Assembly (NCBI RefSeq): GCF_964340395.1 | Contig: NC_135553.1 | Location: forward strand, 14,032,501-14,096,500 | Source of the DNA: Glandiceps talaboti | Lineage: Eukaryota; Hemichordata; Enteropneusta; Spengelidae | Direction of reading: 5' to 3' | Length of the DNA: 64,000 nt | In this document: one piece after another, positions 47,686 to 58,309 of the stretch | Position numbering within the stretch: the stretch's first letter is position 1 | How the letters are laid out: each line of letters begins with the position of its first letter | Program-made: the position numbers and the translations under genes | The notes under the pieces: model-generated | Told to the model about the DNA's origin: nothing | Seen by the model: only the letters and a program-made list of their open reading frames with translations | Database searches by the model: none

Positions 47686-49607
47686 ATCTACTTTAAAAAT
47701 GTCATAACCAACATTAAAACAATCTGGGAAAAATATTACTTTGGACTACAGTCTGTCTAAAAATACACTCAAGTCTAATGTGTCACCTATGGAAATTAAT
47801 GTTTAATTACTGTGGTTATAAAATTAACTTCTAGTATTATTTAATTCCATGTTACAGGCTCTAGGCTATCTAACTTCCTTTCGAAAAACCTAACTGGCAA
47901 TCATCACGGTGTGGCTTGAAATGTAGACACTTCAAACTTGTGTGAAAATGTCGATCACCATGGGGCGTCTGGCTGGTCTACGCTAATAATATCTACATGA
48001 CGTTGATCTCTGTGGCATAGTTTGAAGCCTCCCTAAACGTTTCACTAGAGCTAACGCTATTCACCTACTATGAGCACATATCCTACACCTATTTCTTAAT
48101 TCATTTTGGTGGTCGGCCATTATTTGAAATGCTGAAATACATAAAACAACACGCCATTCAAAGTCACAACACGTCTTGTTTGATTCTAGTCCTGCTTACA
48201 TGACGGTGTGCACGAGTCTGTATTACTGACTTGACTCTAAACACTGTCATGCAAAGAGCAATAGAGTTTGCCTATTACAACACCGCAAGCAAAATGTACG
48301 CGCGCCAATTGCAAAAGAATTACCTACCGAACGATCAAATATTAGCAACCGATCGAATATCTACGCCATTTCCATTCTTCTGACGGTAGTATTCCCTGCT
48401 CAGATCACAAAAAGCGTCGAAATCGGACCTTTTCAAGTGCGAACTGCAACATTCAACTAACCCTAGTTTACACCGCCACATTTGATATCGTTGAGTGAGA
48501 TGAATAATTACCCAGAGACACTTGCGCCGATGTACGTAAGGAGAAGTGATTAAATTTACGATAGAATTTGAAAAGTTCCGATTTTGATAGTTTTGGTCAT
48601 CTGCTATAGGACTTTTGCAGTCAAAATGAGGTAAACCGACTAATTAATAGATTTATTGCTAATATTTGACCACTGGGCGATTTTATTCCTTAGTTACCGG
48701 CATTTTTTGTAAGTCCGTATTTAACGGCAGGTTCTTAGCATGACGGAGGTAGGAGGGACAATTGTCAGAATCGAGTCCCGGATTACTCCGCATGCAAGCA
48801 GGACTAGTTTGATTCAGGTTGACCCGACCTTTCACAGAAAAATATTGAGCGTGCATGAAAAAATGCGGCCGGTCTGTTATAAAGAATTTTGGGGGGGACA
48901 TTTTTGGTTTCTAAAAATAATGGCAATTGAAGAAAACGTTTCAAGAAACGGCGAAAACTTACCTATTTTTCGAAGTATCAGCCCGATTTCATTCAGGTTT
49001 TCGACGTACACGATAGAACAGTTACCCTAGTTGTTGATAGTGCATTCTGCACAATCCATGCTCAGTAGTCATTCATAGGGGGTTGTGGGAGTAAATATCA
49101 GATAGAGCGGCTAGGAAAAGTGTCTCTGGTAAAAATATTTGAATTTCGTCGGTGGTGGCGCTACACAATCCCATTGGCTCACAGTTTGCGCATGTGCGCG
49201 TAATTGAACATTCAAATTTCTAATAGACAATGCGATGTGCCCCTACCTCCGTCGCCATTTGCATAAGCTAAAAACTTTTGATAGCTGACAATATCGTGTT
49301 GGAGGTGGTACTGTACTAAAAGTTGTGGAGTTGAGGTGTCGTGTTTAAATGCTGAGTCCAAAGGTTACGTGTTTATGCATTCAAATTTCAATGATGTATA
49401 TTTTGGTTTCTTTCATCGTAACACAAGTCTGATTATGTGAAAATTGTTTTTAACGGATAGCAAAATATTTCATCATGTGGGACACATTACTCAGTTTTTG
49501 ACAGTATTAGGTAAATTGACTGCAAACTAAATGCACGACATGTGCTTCCACGTGTAAGCTTACTCATCCCGGCTGATCGGGCCGGTCCTTCAGGTACAGC
49601 GACTTGG
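47686..49607. other. Non-coding DNA, probably intron of the host gene
   Basis: No exon, RNA gene or known repeat recognised. The frame at 48740-49030 has no supporting features. Confidence 0.4.
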
Positions 49608-49845
49608 TACGTGGTAGCGATATACCAATCGAGTCTACTTTTTGTCTAGTGACAAATTTGTTTGTCAATGACGTCTGTTGACATCAATATTAATTATTTA
49701 AACTATCGTGAACAATTCAAGACTATTACGTGGTAGTGATATACCAATCGAGTCTAGTTTTTGTCCAGTGACAATTTTGTTTGTCAATGACGTCTGTCGA
49801 CATCAATATTATTTAAACTATCATGAACAATTCAAGACGTTTTTA
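49608..49845. repeat. 119-bp tandem repeat, two units
   Basis: TACGTGGTAGYGATATACCA starts at 49608 and 49727; units share CAATCGAGTCTA, TTTGTTTGTCAATGACGTCT and end with GAACAATTCAAGAC. A few substitutions and a 4-base deletion separate them. Confidence 0.9.
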
Positions 49846-50189
49846 TCGTGTTATTATGAGTGAAATGAATATCAACAGCAATTTTTACAGAGAGGCAGAG
49901 ACGCGTACATATGTGGACATTGGCACATACGTCATGTCAGCAAAGACACGACTACCAAAAACTAACTAATTTAACAGAAGACATGTTTATTTGTACAAAA
50001 CTGTCGAATCAAAATCACGCTTTCACTATGTGCCTGTTGTTGGTACATGGTGTTGCATGTAGCATGTTTCTCTCTGACGGAGGTATCAGAGTCCTCGATG
50101 ACTTTTCCTTATTTTTCTTAGATGCTAACTCAGACAGAGCCTTCATGCTTGTTCTTTCCTTACTCTGCCCTGGAACTACGCTTTTGCTT

Positions 50190-50658
50190 GCAAATGCATA
50201 CTAGTTTTTTTTAACATTCTCAACAAATGTTACTCAATCTTCTATTCATTGCAGTTACTGTTCTTTTTATTTAGTACTTTACAGCAAGTGTGTATTTGGG
50301 GCAGATGTCATAGGCTTGTTCATGATTAGTTCTGCAGTTGACTTCACTTAATTGGCAATTAATGTAGGGAGAGTTACTTTAATTTGTGTTTTCCCTTTCA
50401 TCTGCAGACTAAATTGGCTGGACAAACATGAAAAAAAAATTGACACAGGAAGGGGGGTGGGGGAGTATTTAAGTGATGCGCGCTGACCAAAAATAATTCT
50501 ACGGTGAGTGCTTTACTACTGCAACGTTCTATAAAGCTTCACATTACATGTTCTGGTTGGCCAGGACATTGATACAGCAAGGGGCAATGCAAACAGCAAT
50601 CAATGAGAAAAAATAACTTATTGTATATGTTCTGTTGTATTCCAACAATTGTCTATAG
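50190..50658 (+). repeat. Family B-like sequence forming the intron end before exon 50659
   Basis: From TTTTTTTTAACATTCTCAAC at about 50205 it follows the right half of family B (22548-22790): CAGTTACTGTTCTTTTTATT, GCAAGTGTGTAT, then AGCAATCAATGAGAAAAAAT and CCAACAATTGTCTATAG. It contains ~190 bases (about 50340-50530) that the mobile copies lack. Either the mobile family was derived from this intron, or a family B copy became the intron's 3' end. Confidence 0.7.
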
Positions 50659-50984
50659 GAACAAGAATCTCAAAACTTGGCCCTCGTGGATGGAGAAAAA
50701 GAAATTGCATTTCAATTGATACAGCATGAACCTGTCAGGCAGCTGCGAGACTTGAACATGCGACTGGCCTCTTTCGTCGACATGATCCGAAATACCAGCT
50801 ATGGCAGCAATCAGAAAGTCATGATGAGTTTGGTTTTGAGTGAAGAGAAGCTAGTGGATGAGACCATCATTGCCAATCGGAAGTACTCAGCATTGTTCAC
50901 TGCCACCAGTAAACTCATCTCTAGTATGAAAAAAAAAGTGTGTGATGATGGGAAAGACGAGAAGATCAGAACTCTGAGAGATCG
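50659..50984 (+). CDS. Internal exon of a coiled-coil protein gene (host)
   Basis: 326 nt between the acceptor AATTGTCTATAG and the donor ATCG|GTATGT. The frame starts in phase 0 (EQESQNLALVDGEKE) directly after an in-frame TAG, so the joint is real, and ends with two bases of an Arg codon. The ~109 residues are mostly charged and helical: IAFQLIQHEPVRQLRDLNMR, then FVDMIRN, then SEEKLVDETIIANRKYSALF, then SKLISSMKKKV, ending DEKIRTLRDR. No membrane segment or catalytic motif. The next exon is at 59891 and completes the codon. I do not recognise the family; a cytoskeletal or centrosomal coiled-coil protein is a guess. The first ~35 nt and the acceptor resemble the right end of family B, and an inverted copy of that end lies 23 nt after the donor. 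Confidence 0.7.
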
Positions 50985-51007
50985 GTATGTATGAAATATT
51001 TTAAATT

Positions 51008-51038
51008 ACCAGATTTAAACTGAATGCCTTCTCTAAGG
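51008..51038 (-). repeat. Inverted copy of the family B right end
   Basis: CCAGATTTAAACTGAATGCC followed by TTCTCTAAGGG; inverted it gives CCCTTAGAGAAGGCATTCAG and on, matching the right end at 22787-22811. It begins 24 bases after the exon donor, so the exon is bracketed by oppositely oriented family B ends. Confidence 0.7.
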
Positions 51039-51202
51039 GTAGTCTTGCAATTTCATGATTTATGCAATACATTTAGCTCTACAATTTTTCAAGTCCCAGT
51101 GAACGTTTAGATGACAAAAATGTTGTTCAAATGCCCGCTTCCTATTCTAAAAACAAGAAAGGTTGCCATCCTCAATTTCAACCGGCTTTCATGATCCCCT
51201 AC

Positions 51203-52236
51203 AGGCCTCGAAATTCGTTTTTTTCCCACCTGCCCATTGGGCAGGTGGTTGAAAATTTTACCTGCCCAACCAAAATTTTACCTGCCCAATTCACCTTTCA
51301 CTAATTTTGTTACTAGTCCTTTAGATCAAGTCTTCTATGGTAAGTACCACTATTGAGCCACCTGTCTAATGCCCTGATCGCAACATAGTCATCACTCTCT
51401 GGCCCATCCAATACTATACAATGATACGTAGTAACGCATCTAATGAGTCGATACTCGGTGAACTGCGCCAATCGTTCTCTTCTCTTTTCAACCATTTATA
51501 TTCTTTCTCCCATTCTTCACGGAATTTTCGCTTTCTTTTCCTTTCATCCTGCTTCCAAAACGTTGTCGATTTGCTATCTCCGTCATCATCTTTGTGTGAC
51601 TTTTCAGTCTCTTTCGATGTACTTGGTATTGCCACTAAATTATCACTCTCCATACGCAACTTCCCAGCTTTCTCGCCGTCATCACCCTCACTTTCTTTTC
51701 TTTCTTGCTTCTTCTTCTTTTCATTTGGAGTATCATTGTTTGAAGACTTCGTAAATCCAAACTTTAATAAGCTCATGTTTATTCAACAGCTTTCATTTAA
51801 TAGCATACGTAACGTCACTTTGAGGTCAGGGCCCGCTGAGGTAAATACTACTTCATGAACACATGACATGGCTGGTCACATGAGTGAAACACATGGTTGC
51901 TATTGATATGCAAATCAAACCAATACGTGCCTATGACGCGAATGTCCATATATGGAGAGGTTGAAAGGTCATTGCATTCTGGCATTAGGCACTGCGGAAA
52001 TGAAGAAACTTAGGTTTGATCGAAACAAGCTAAGTTACAAGAGACAAATCGACAAAAAATAAAACCCCAAAACGATTGCGATAACAATTATTGACCAAAT
52101 TAGAATAAGCAGTTTATAATAAAGTATTCCAAAAAAAAGCGCCGGCCCAACTGGGCAGGTGTGCATAAATTTTACCGGCCCAGCACCACTTTTCACCTGC
52201 CCTGGGCCGCTGGGCCGGCGGGAATTTCGAGCCCTG
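51203..52236 (-). mobile_element. hAT element, internally deleted, with transposase N-terminus
   Basis: Inverted ends CAGGCCTCGAAATTCG and (inverted) CAGGGCTCGAAATTCC are hAT-like; CCCTA follows the right end and precedes the left one. GC-rich inner arms (CCTGCCCATTGGGCAGG; GCCGGCCCAACTGGGCAGG) repeat at both ends. A minus-strand frame inside encodes the transposase start. The catalytic domain is missing, so it is non-autonomous. Confidence 0.8.
51414..51776 (-). pseudogene. hAT transposase N-terminal fragment
   Basis: 120 codons on the minus strand beginning MSLLKFGFTKSSNN, then a long charged, nuclear-localisation-like stretch (NEKKKKQERKESEGDDGEK; DERKRKRKFREEWEKEYKWL). The K-F-x-x-x-W-x-x-x-Y-x-W-L pattern is typical of the region just before the TTF/BED-type zinc finger in hAT transposases related to ZMYM/KIAA-type proteins. 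After WL the expected zinc-binding cysteines do not follow and the frame drifts out. Located inside the 51203-52236 element in the orientation expected. Confidence 0.6.
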
Positions 52237-53754
52237 CCCTACATACCCAGGATATGCACACCTGTTTCTACAGCAAATAATAAACGAAATCAAACCCTCA
52301 TAACATTGCTATTATGCATCAGAAAGTTTACATACTTCATGGTAAGCACTGAAACAGTTTAACAACTTTAATGCAGTGAAGTGATACGGTATTATTACCC
52401 TACTTCGTCCCTGGGTAAAGTGTATACATTCCTGTTTCGACCGAGATTAATACCGATGCCATTTTTTCTGAGCAGTAGCAATTACTCGGAAATAGTGAAA
52501 ATGGCAGTTCTTGTTTGGCTATCAGATAGGCAATATTTATCTTTATTTTTATTTCTGCTATTTCGTTATCACCATTCAAATACTAGTTATACCAAAGGCT
52601 TTCACCAAGGGACTGGCTGCCGCTGGTTTCATGAAATATATGTCTGGAATTCGCCCGAACATGTGTCACTGAAATGGAGTGTTCCATTAATGTTTGTTTG
52701 TTTTTCGACCAATTTTCCCTGTTCCAACGCGAAATCAGACTTCTCTTTCGAGAATTTGCAATATCGACACCATACTCTGTACATACTGCCATCTATTAGG
52801 TACTTGCTGTCTTCACTGGTATGGATGTTCATCCACTCAAAATGTTCAAGCCATCATACAATTTTACATCTTTAGATTTTCCAGACTATACAATTGATCT
52901 TTTGAACCCACCGCATTTGAAACGTTGCCTGTTGTCTTGTTGCAATTAGCGGGTTGTTCATCATTTCCATCACTCATACCTGGCTTACTAGCTGGAGAAA
53001 AGAAATGAGTTATACGTCATTTACTCAGACTTGAACCAGTTATTTACTGCTGTGTAGGTACTCCATCAAACTGTCATGATTTGTGGAGAGACGTTGAACT
53101 AAAATCTTTAAAATCACTAATGTCAGGGGCAAACCGAAGCAGCCAATGAAAAAAACAGAAAAGGCCAAATTGTGTCGGAATCAAAGGCTTGCCGACATAG
53201 TCATGTCCAACAACAAACGTATCAAATTTGAATACAATGCTCACTTGAATGGTCGTCCATTGTTATCTAAAGGAAGTGTCAATCAAAACTAACATCAACA
53301 ACTTTGTCTGTCTTCATATATTTTGATACATTGGAGTCAAGAGTATTTCAGTCAGAATATTTCGTCTACACTAAAATACTTGCACTTGCGACCTTCAAAA
53401 TTGCTGGTAAAATGTCGGTAAATGTAAAATTTCGTCGTTCATATACCAGTAAATTTAGAATGTCACCTGCTGAAGGCTGATATTTATGATTTCACTGGCA
53501 TTGGCACAGTTTTCACCGGCAACTACCTAGGCTGCTCGGACTATCAAATAAAGTAAAAGATTTTCAATTTTTAAATAGTGAAGAGATGGTATGAAGTTAT
53601 GTAGGTGAGCTCTCCATCATGATTGCTTGCAGATGCGATCTTATGGCCAACCACACATGTAATAATGGGAAGCTTTTATAGAAATTTGTAGCACAGATCT
53701 CATGGTAGGCGTTTTTAAGGCCAAGGAAAAAAAGAATTGTTTTCTGGTGAGTCT
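52237..53754. other. Intron DNA with one possible zinc-finger relic
   Basis: On the minus strand, 52832-52629 reads WLEHFEWM at its start and MYRVWCRYCKFSKEKSDF further on, a CxxC within a TTF/BED-like context of hAT transposases. The frame is short and its flanks are non-coding. The longer plus-strand frame at 52381-52875 lacks features. Otherwise nothing seen. Confidence 0.35.
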
Positions 53755-53882
53755 GCATCACTTAAATATCTGCCTCGATCTTCTTTTTTCTCGTGTTTGG
53801 AGAAAACGATGACACAGACAGACAGACACACAGACTTTTCACCCCAAATATATCTCCTTCCTTATGGAAGGAAAAAATGGCA
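53755..53882 (-). repeat. Family B 5' end, inverted partial copy
   Basis: Inverted it reads T-run, CCTTCCATAAGGAAGG, AGATATATTTGGGGTG, TCTGTGTG(TCTG)n, TCATCGTTTTCTCC, the start of family B, then stops. Confidence 0.85.
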
Positions 53883-55235
53883 TTTACTTATGTCATATGG
53901 CGCATAAATAGGGTTAAATGTTAGGATAAGAGTAGATAGCAGGGTTGTTGGGAATGCTTTAATGTGCATACATGTTTAATGCTTACCTGTCTGAAAATGT
54001 AGTTCTCCCAGCCTGTTAAGATACACAGGGAAGAACCGCTGGCCGACCGCTGCCGATTGCAGGCCCTTAGATCTGTAACAATATCTAACATACATTGTTG
54101 ACTTCACATGCCACTCATATGGAAATTTGCCGTTTAATTTTCATGAAACTTCGAATACAGTCTTAAAAATACCTAGTGAATCGATGTATGAAAAAATAAT
54201 TGCTTGGTGGAAGCAATTTTCTTTACAAAAACGTAAAATTTGGTCAAGATTTTGGGAAAAAATCGGTGAAAATTTTGGCGAGCGTTTCCTGTAAATGTAT
54301 TTGGCGTACACCCTGAACTATGACCTAGACACATTCAAAACAACATACTCTATCGATGTATGATAGAAAATAGGTGAATTTCCAAATAATTCTATGTAAA
54401 AACCGAAAATGGTCCATTTTTGAGTCCAAACGTTGTCATTTTCAAGTCCCAGGCGAAATCACGTAAATTTGTAACGAGTGATCCGATTGAAAAGCGAGTA
54501 CCAAACATCGATAGGTCAGAGTCTGAAGAATTACCATAGAACTACATTATCATCCGGGTACTTCCCGCTAACACGCAAAGTTGGGTCAAAGGATTAGTCT
54601 GAACGTGAAAAAATCTTGCCGAACGAAGCCAAGGATGACGTGTTTTAATAAATATTCATGAGAGTTTACGGGTGGCACCATGATAATGGAGTGGAATGCG
54701 GAAGTAGGTCTCTGCATAACGGATCGCCCGATAGTGCATGAGTTGTGACATCGCGGGAATTTTAAAAGATTAGTGCAGTAAATAAGATTTTTTTTGTCAG
54801 GAATGACAATTCTTGAGTATATTTTGGTAAAGGAACAGGAACATTGGACTATCTGTTCCTCCTATTTGACTAGCCGTGGTGGGACGTGAGCATGGACAAT
54901 TTGACATATGCAAATAAAGTTCAAAGTCCAAGACACTTCGTGCTGTGTCGGATTATGTCGGAAATAGTCAAGGCGATTCTTCCCCGTGTACCTTAATAGG
55001 AACATTTCTGTCAAAAAGAAGGAGTCATTACTGGCATCAGCATCCTTCGATCCAAGACCAACAGATTTCCGTTCGGACAGACAGTTTTTCAGAATTACAA
55101 CAACTTATCGGTCCTTATGACCAATTCGAATTTGGAGTAAATAATAACATTTATTCAAAGATATATCCAATTTCACCTACATGAATCTGGTCTTGTGTTA
55201 CCTATTTTACTCTCGACATCTAGTTTAAGGGCCGG
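53883..55235. other. Intron DNA, nothing recognised
   Basis: No exon with splice sites in phase with the flanking exons was found by eye. The frame at 54945-55184 has no recognisable content. Confidence 0.4.
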
Positions 55236-55482
55236 CATCGTAATTACACTTCCTTACGAGTAGTCATGAGTAGCTACGAGTAGTTACTATGTACTACGGT
55301 GAATATTCATAAGTCTCGACGCATATTCATGTACTTTAGGTAGTAGACAATAAAAAGTAAACACCTATTGTCCGGTATTCATGAGCCCAAACTACGATCA
55401 TTTATGCGTAGTCTTCATTGTGAAAAAAATCACGAAACAAAAAGATTTTCTTTGCTGTGCAAATCAGTTTCACGCTTATTTT

Positions 55483-56345
55483 TAGTCCCTGCCGGACGAA
55501 GTCCGGGATGGGGACTTATGGATTGGGTTCCGTCTGTCTGTGCGTGCGTGCGTCCATCCGCCCGCCCGCCCGCAGCCGTTTCTTGGAGATGCCTGGACCG
55601 ATTTCTTTCAAACTTGGTACAGGGGCAACATATAATGGCATACATATGCACGTCAATTTGTTTTATGACACGATCCAATATGGCCGCCTAGCAGCCATTT
55701 TGTTTGCAAATTTTCCCTGTCTAAGGCCATAACTCAGACATGCTTGAACAGATCTCATTCAAAGTTGGTATTAGCACAGTGTTCTATGACATACATGTGC
55801 GTATTCATTGTTGTCAAGATACGATCCAATATGGCCGCCTAGCAGCCATTTTGTTTGCGAATTTTCCATGTCCAAAGCCATAACTCAGACATGTTTGAAC
55901 AGATCTCATTCAAAGATGGTATTAGGACAGTGTTCTATGACATACATGTGCATATCCATTTTCATCGTGATACGATCCAATATGGCTGCCTAGCAGCCAT
56001 TTTGTTTGTGAATTTTCCATGTCCAAAGCCATAACTCAGACATGTTTGAAAAGATCTCATTCAAAGTTGGTATTAGGACAGTGTTTTATGACATACATGT
56101 GCATATCCATTTTCATCGTGATACGATCCAATATGGCTGCCTGGCAGCCATTTTGTTTGCGAATTTTCTATGTCCAAAGCCATAACTCAGACATGCTTGA
56201 ACAGATCTCATTCAAAGTTGATATTAGGACAGTGTTCTATAACATACATGTGCATATCCATTTTCGTCGTGATACAATCTACAATTTTGTTGGCGCAGTT
56301 TTCATGTCCAAAGCCATAACTCAGACATGCTTTCACAAGAACAGG
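55483..56345 (+). repeat. Family E repeat (hairpin + microsatellite + ~165-bp tandem cores)
   Basis: After TTTT comes a perfect stem CCGGAC-GAA-GTCCGG within outer arms AGTCCC/GGGGACT (55483-55518). Next GTCTGTCTGTGCGTGCGTGC and CGCCCGCCCGCCCG at 55536-55575. Then four to five tandem cores start near 55576, 55725, 55883, 56029 and 56178, each with CCATAACTCAGACATG, GATCTCATTCAAAG and GACATACATGTGCATATCCA, and most ending with CGATCCAATATGGC and GCCATTTTGTTTG. Confidence 0.9.
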
Positions 56346-57140
56346 TCCCCCCCCCCCAATACCCGACCCATTCTTTATTGTTGAATGGTTTATTCCATCA
56401 CGTCATCTTGAAGAGTAGGCATGTCCCATGTCCAATGAGGAGACACAACATGAGTAGGCATTTTCCATGTCCAACGAGCAGACACAATATATCTAAGTCT
56501 GTTTGATTTAGGTTCACAAGTGTTGTTGCATGATCAGAGTAGTGATAACATGTCTTGCCTAAAAATACCTTGAAGAAGAATTTTTTATTCGAAACGTCGG
56601 ATTTTACATCTATTTATTCGGACTGCCTCACAAGTTCCTTATGCACTTCTCGGCTAGTCAACAAACATGTCGACCACTTTCGTCTGGCTGGTGAACGGTG
56701 CATTGATCGTGTTAGATTTTAGTCGCAGGATTCGTCAGTCGAATTCGAACATTGTCCACGAAAACAAATTAAAAACTAAAGCTTGTCTCACATTAATATA
56801 TAGTTTGATTTGGTTGATTTAGAAGTTACCTAAAAGCATTTCGTTTCTTCAAAATTTTGAGGAAAAACGTCATTTACATAACGAAATTTCGCGTTACAAA
56901 TAACTGAATACATTCATCACTTGCGTCTCTATTTTTATCTACTGACATCACGCCACGTGTTGCCGAACATTGCGATTTCTCAACTCAACCCCATCATTTA
57001 GGAATGTTACTGTACTGAGAGACATAAAAAAATTCGTTGTTGTTTTAGAATATATAAAACAAATCTCGTTATTCGATGATATAAAAGTCAAAACTGCACT
57101 TCCGCAACCCAGAAATTCAACAGCATTTCTTGGCCCTACC

Positions 57141-57161
57141 ATGGCCGCCAAGCTTGAGCTT
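57141..57161 (+). other. ATG with strong start context followed by a consensus donor
   Basis: ACCATGGCCGCC opens seven codons (MAAKLEL) and then CTT|GTAAGT. Both signals are near consensus. It lies within the 2.5-kb TIR element, so it may be the first exon of its lost transposase. It ends in phase 0, which does not fit the exon at 59891. Confidence 0.2.
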
Positions 57162-57776
57162 GTAAGTTATAGTGTTAGATTGTTGACCGTGCAAAAAACA
57201 AAATCTAACCGCGATTGATGCTTTGAGAGTCACACAATTGTACGATAATCTTCCTCAAAGATTTACTGTTAACCCAGGACTGTTACAATATTACGTTCAT
57301 GCGCCCATCACAATAAATTTCAAATACATACCGTCATGTTCGTGAAAAGATTTACTGAATATTAAAACTTTGATTTCGTGCGTATCTTATTGGTTTTTTT
57401 TATGAACATCGCCCATGAACTTGCACTCATAAAAACATGTACAGTACTAGTTTCATCAGCACATTACTGGCTGGAGTACGTGGTTTTCTTTGACAATCGA
57501 TAATTATGACAAACTACAATCAACTACGATAGAAGACGATGTCATCATTGGAAACACGGAAGGTGAGAATCACTATCTATTGTGTGTTGGCGATAAAAAA
57601 TTACGCGTATCTACGCTCAAAGACGACGTCTTTACGGGAAACAAAGAAAAGTGAACTGATTATCTATTGTCAGTTATTCATGAACTTTAATACCTCATTA
57701 TCTCCTGTTTCACGTAGTACATAGTAACTACTCATAGCTACTTTTCACTACTCGTGAGGACGCGTAATTACGATGT

Positions 57777-58277
57777 GTTTGATTTTGATGTCATCCCTAA
57801 GTCAAGTGACAGAGCTAGCTCGCTACATGTGTTGTTGTCAATGATGATATATTTACTTTATGAAATTGTGTTAGCAAACACATGATTGGTTGAATTTCTC
57901 TAATTATTTGTGCCTTGACTAATCAGAACGTCTTAGACATTCAGACTCATTTTACCCATTCGGCACATGCGTCTTTTTCCGCCATATAATAATCACTTGT
58001 AAAGTTTACTATTCGAAGTGTATGAAACTTTTAACGTGTTTGAGACAGTTCCACGTTGTATTTATAAGTATGTGGCGATATTTAGAAGGCGGCAATGAGC
58101 TTCTGAAGAAGAAGACGAAACAGACACTGTTTTTTTAAAGGCTGGTATTTATAGCCGGTAAATGTTAGCGGGTTTCCCGATCAATTTACCGGAGTTCCCC
58201 ATGTGTACGTGTGTGGCCATGATCAAAGCAAAATGACGGAAAACATATAAACTACTCTGAAAATGGCATTTTAACCT
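57777..58277. other. Intron DNA, nothing recognised
   Basis: No features beyond a short GCCGGTAAATGTTAGCGGG... TTTACCGG inverted pair near 58155-58195. Confidence 0.4.
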
Positions 58278-58309
58278 TAGACCCTCCACCAACGTTGGTG
58301 GAGGGTCTA
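58278..58309. repeat. Perfect 32-bp palindrome (solo hairpin)
   Basis: Arms TAGACCCTCCACCAAC and GTTGGTGGAGGGTCTA without mismatch or loop. It starts with TAG and ends with CTA like the hairpins of families A, E and F, and AT-rich non-coding sequence follows. It may be the terminus of another family of the same type. Confidence 0.9.

Larger units (their letters stand above)
55236..57776. mobile_element. 2.5-kb DNA transposon with ~65-bp terminal inverted repeats
   Basis: The left end (ATCGTAATTACAC... AGTAGTTACTATGTACTAC, 55236-55299) is matched by the inverted right end (57712-57776, TAGTACATAGTAACTACTCA ... CGTAATTACGAT). Family E is nested inside at 55483-56345. Around 57540-57650 a ~92-bp segment (GACGAYGTC..., CTATTGT) is imperfectly repeated. 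No transposase motif recognised. Confidence 0.75.

Noticed and set aside
49911-50204. 97-codon frame upstream of the host exon
   Set aside because: No splice sites fit and I recognise no domain; it adjoins family B-like sequence. It would merit a protein search but I cannot support it.
50408-50503. Segment between a good acceptor (CTTTCATCTGCAG) and a good donor (ACG|GTGAGT)
   Set aside because: All three frames contain a stop, so it is not a coding exon; an untranslated exon remains possible.
51421-51858. Plus-strand 145-codon serine/phenylalanine-rich frame
   Set aside because: It is the antisense shadow of the hAT transposase N-terminus.
52381-52875. Plus-strand 164-codon frame
   Set aside because: No ATG start, no domain, no splice support; the opposite strand reads better as a zinc-finger relic.
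55576-56345. CRISPR-like regular repeats
   Set aside because: Family E cores are long, degenerate and without unique spacers; this is eukaryotic tandem repeat structure.
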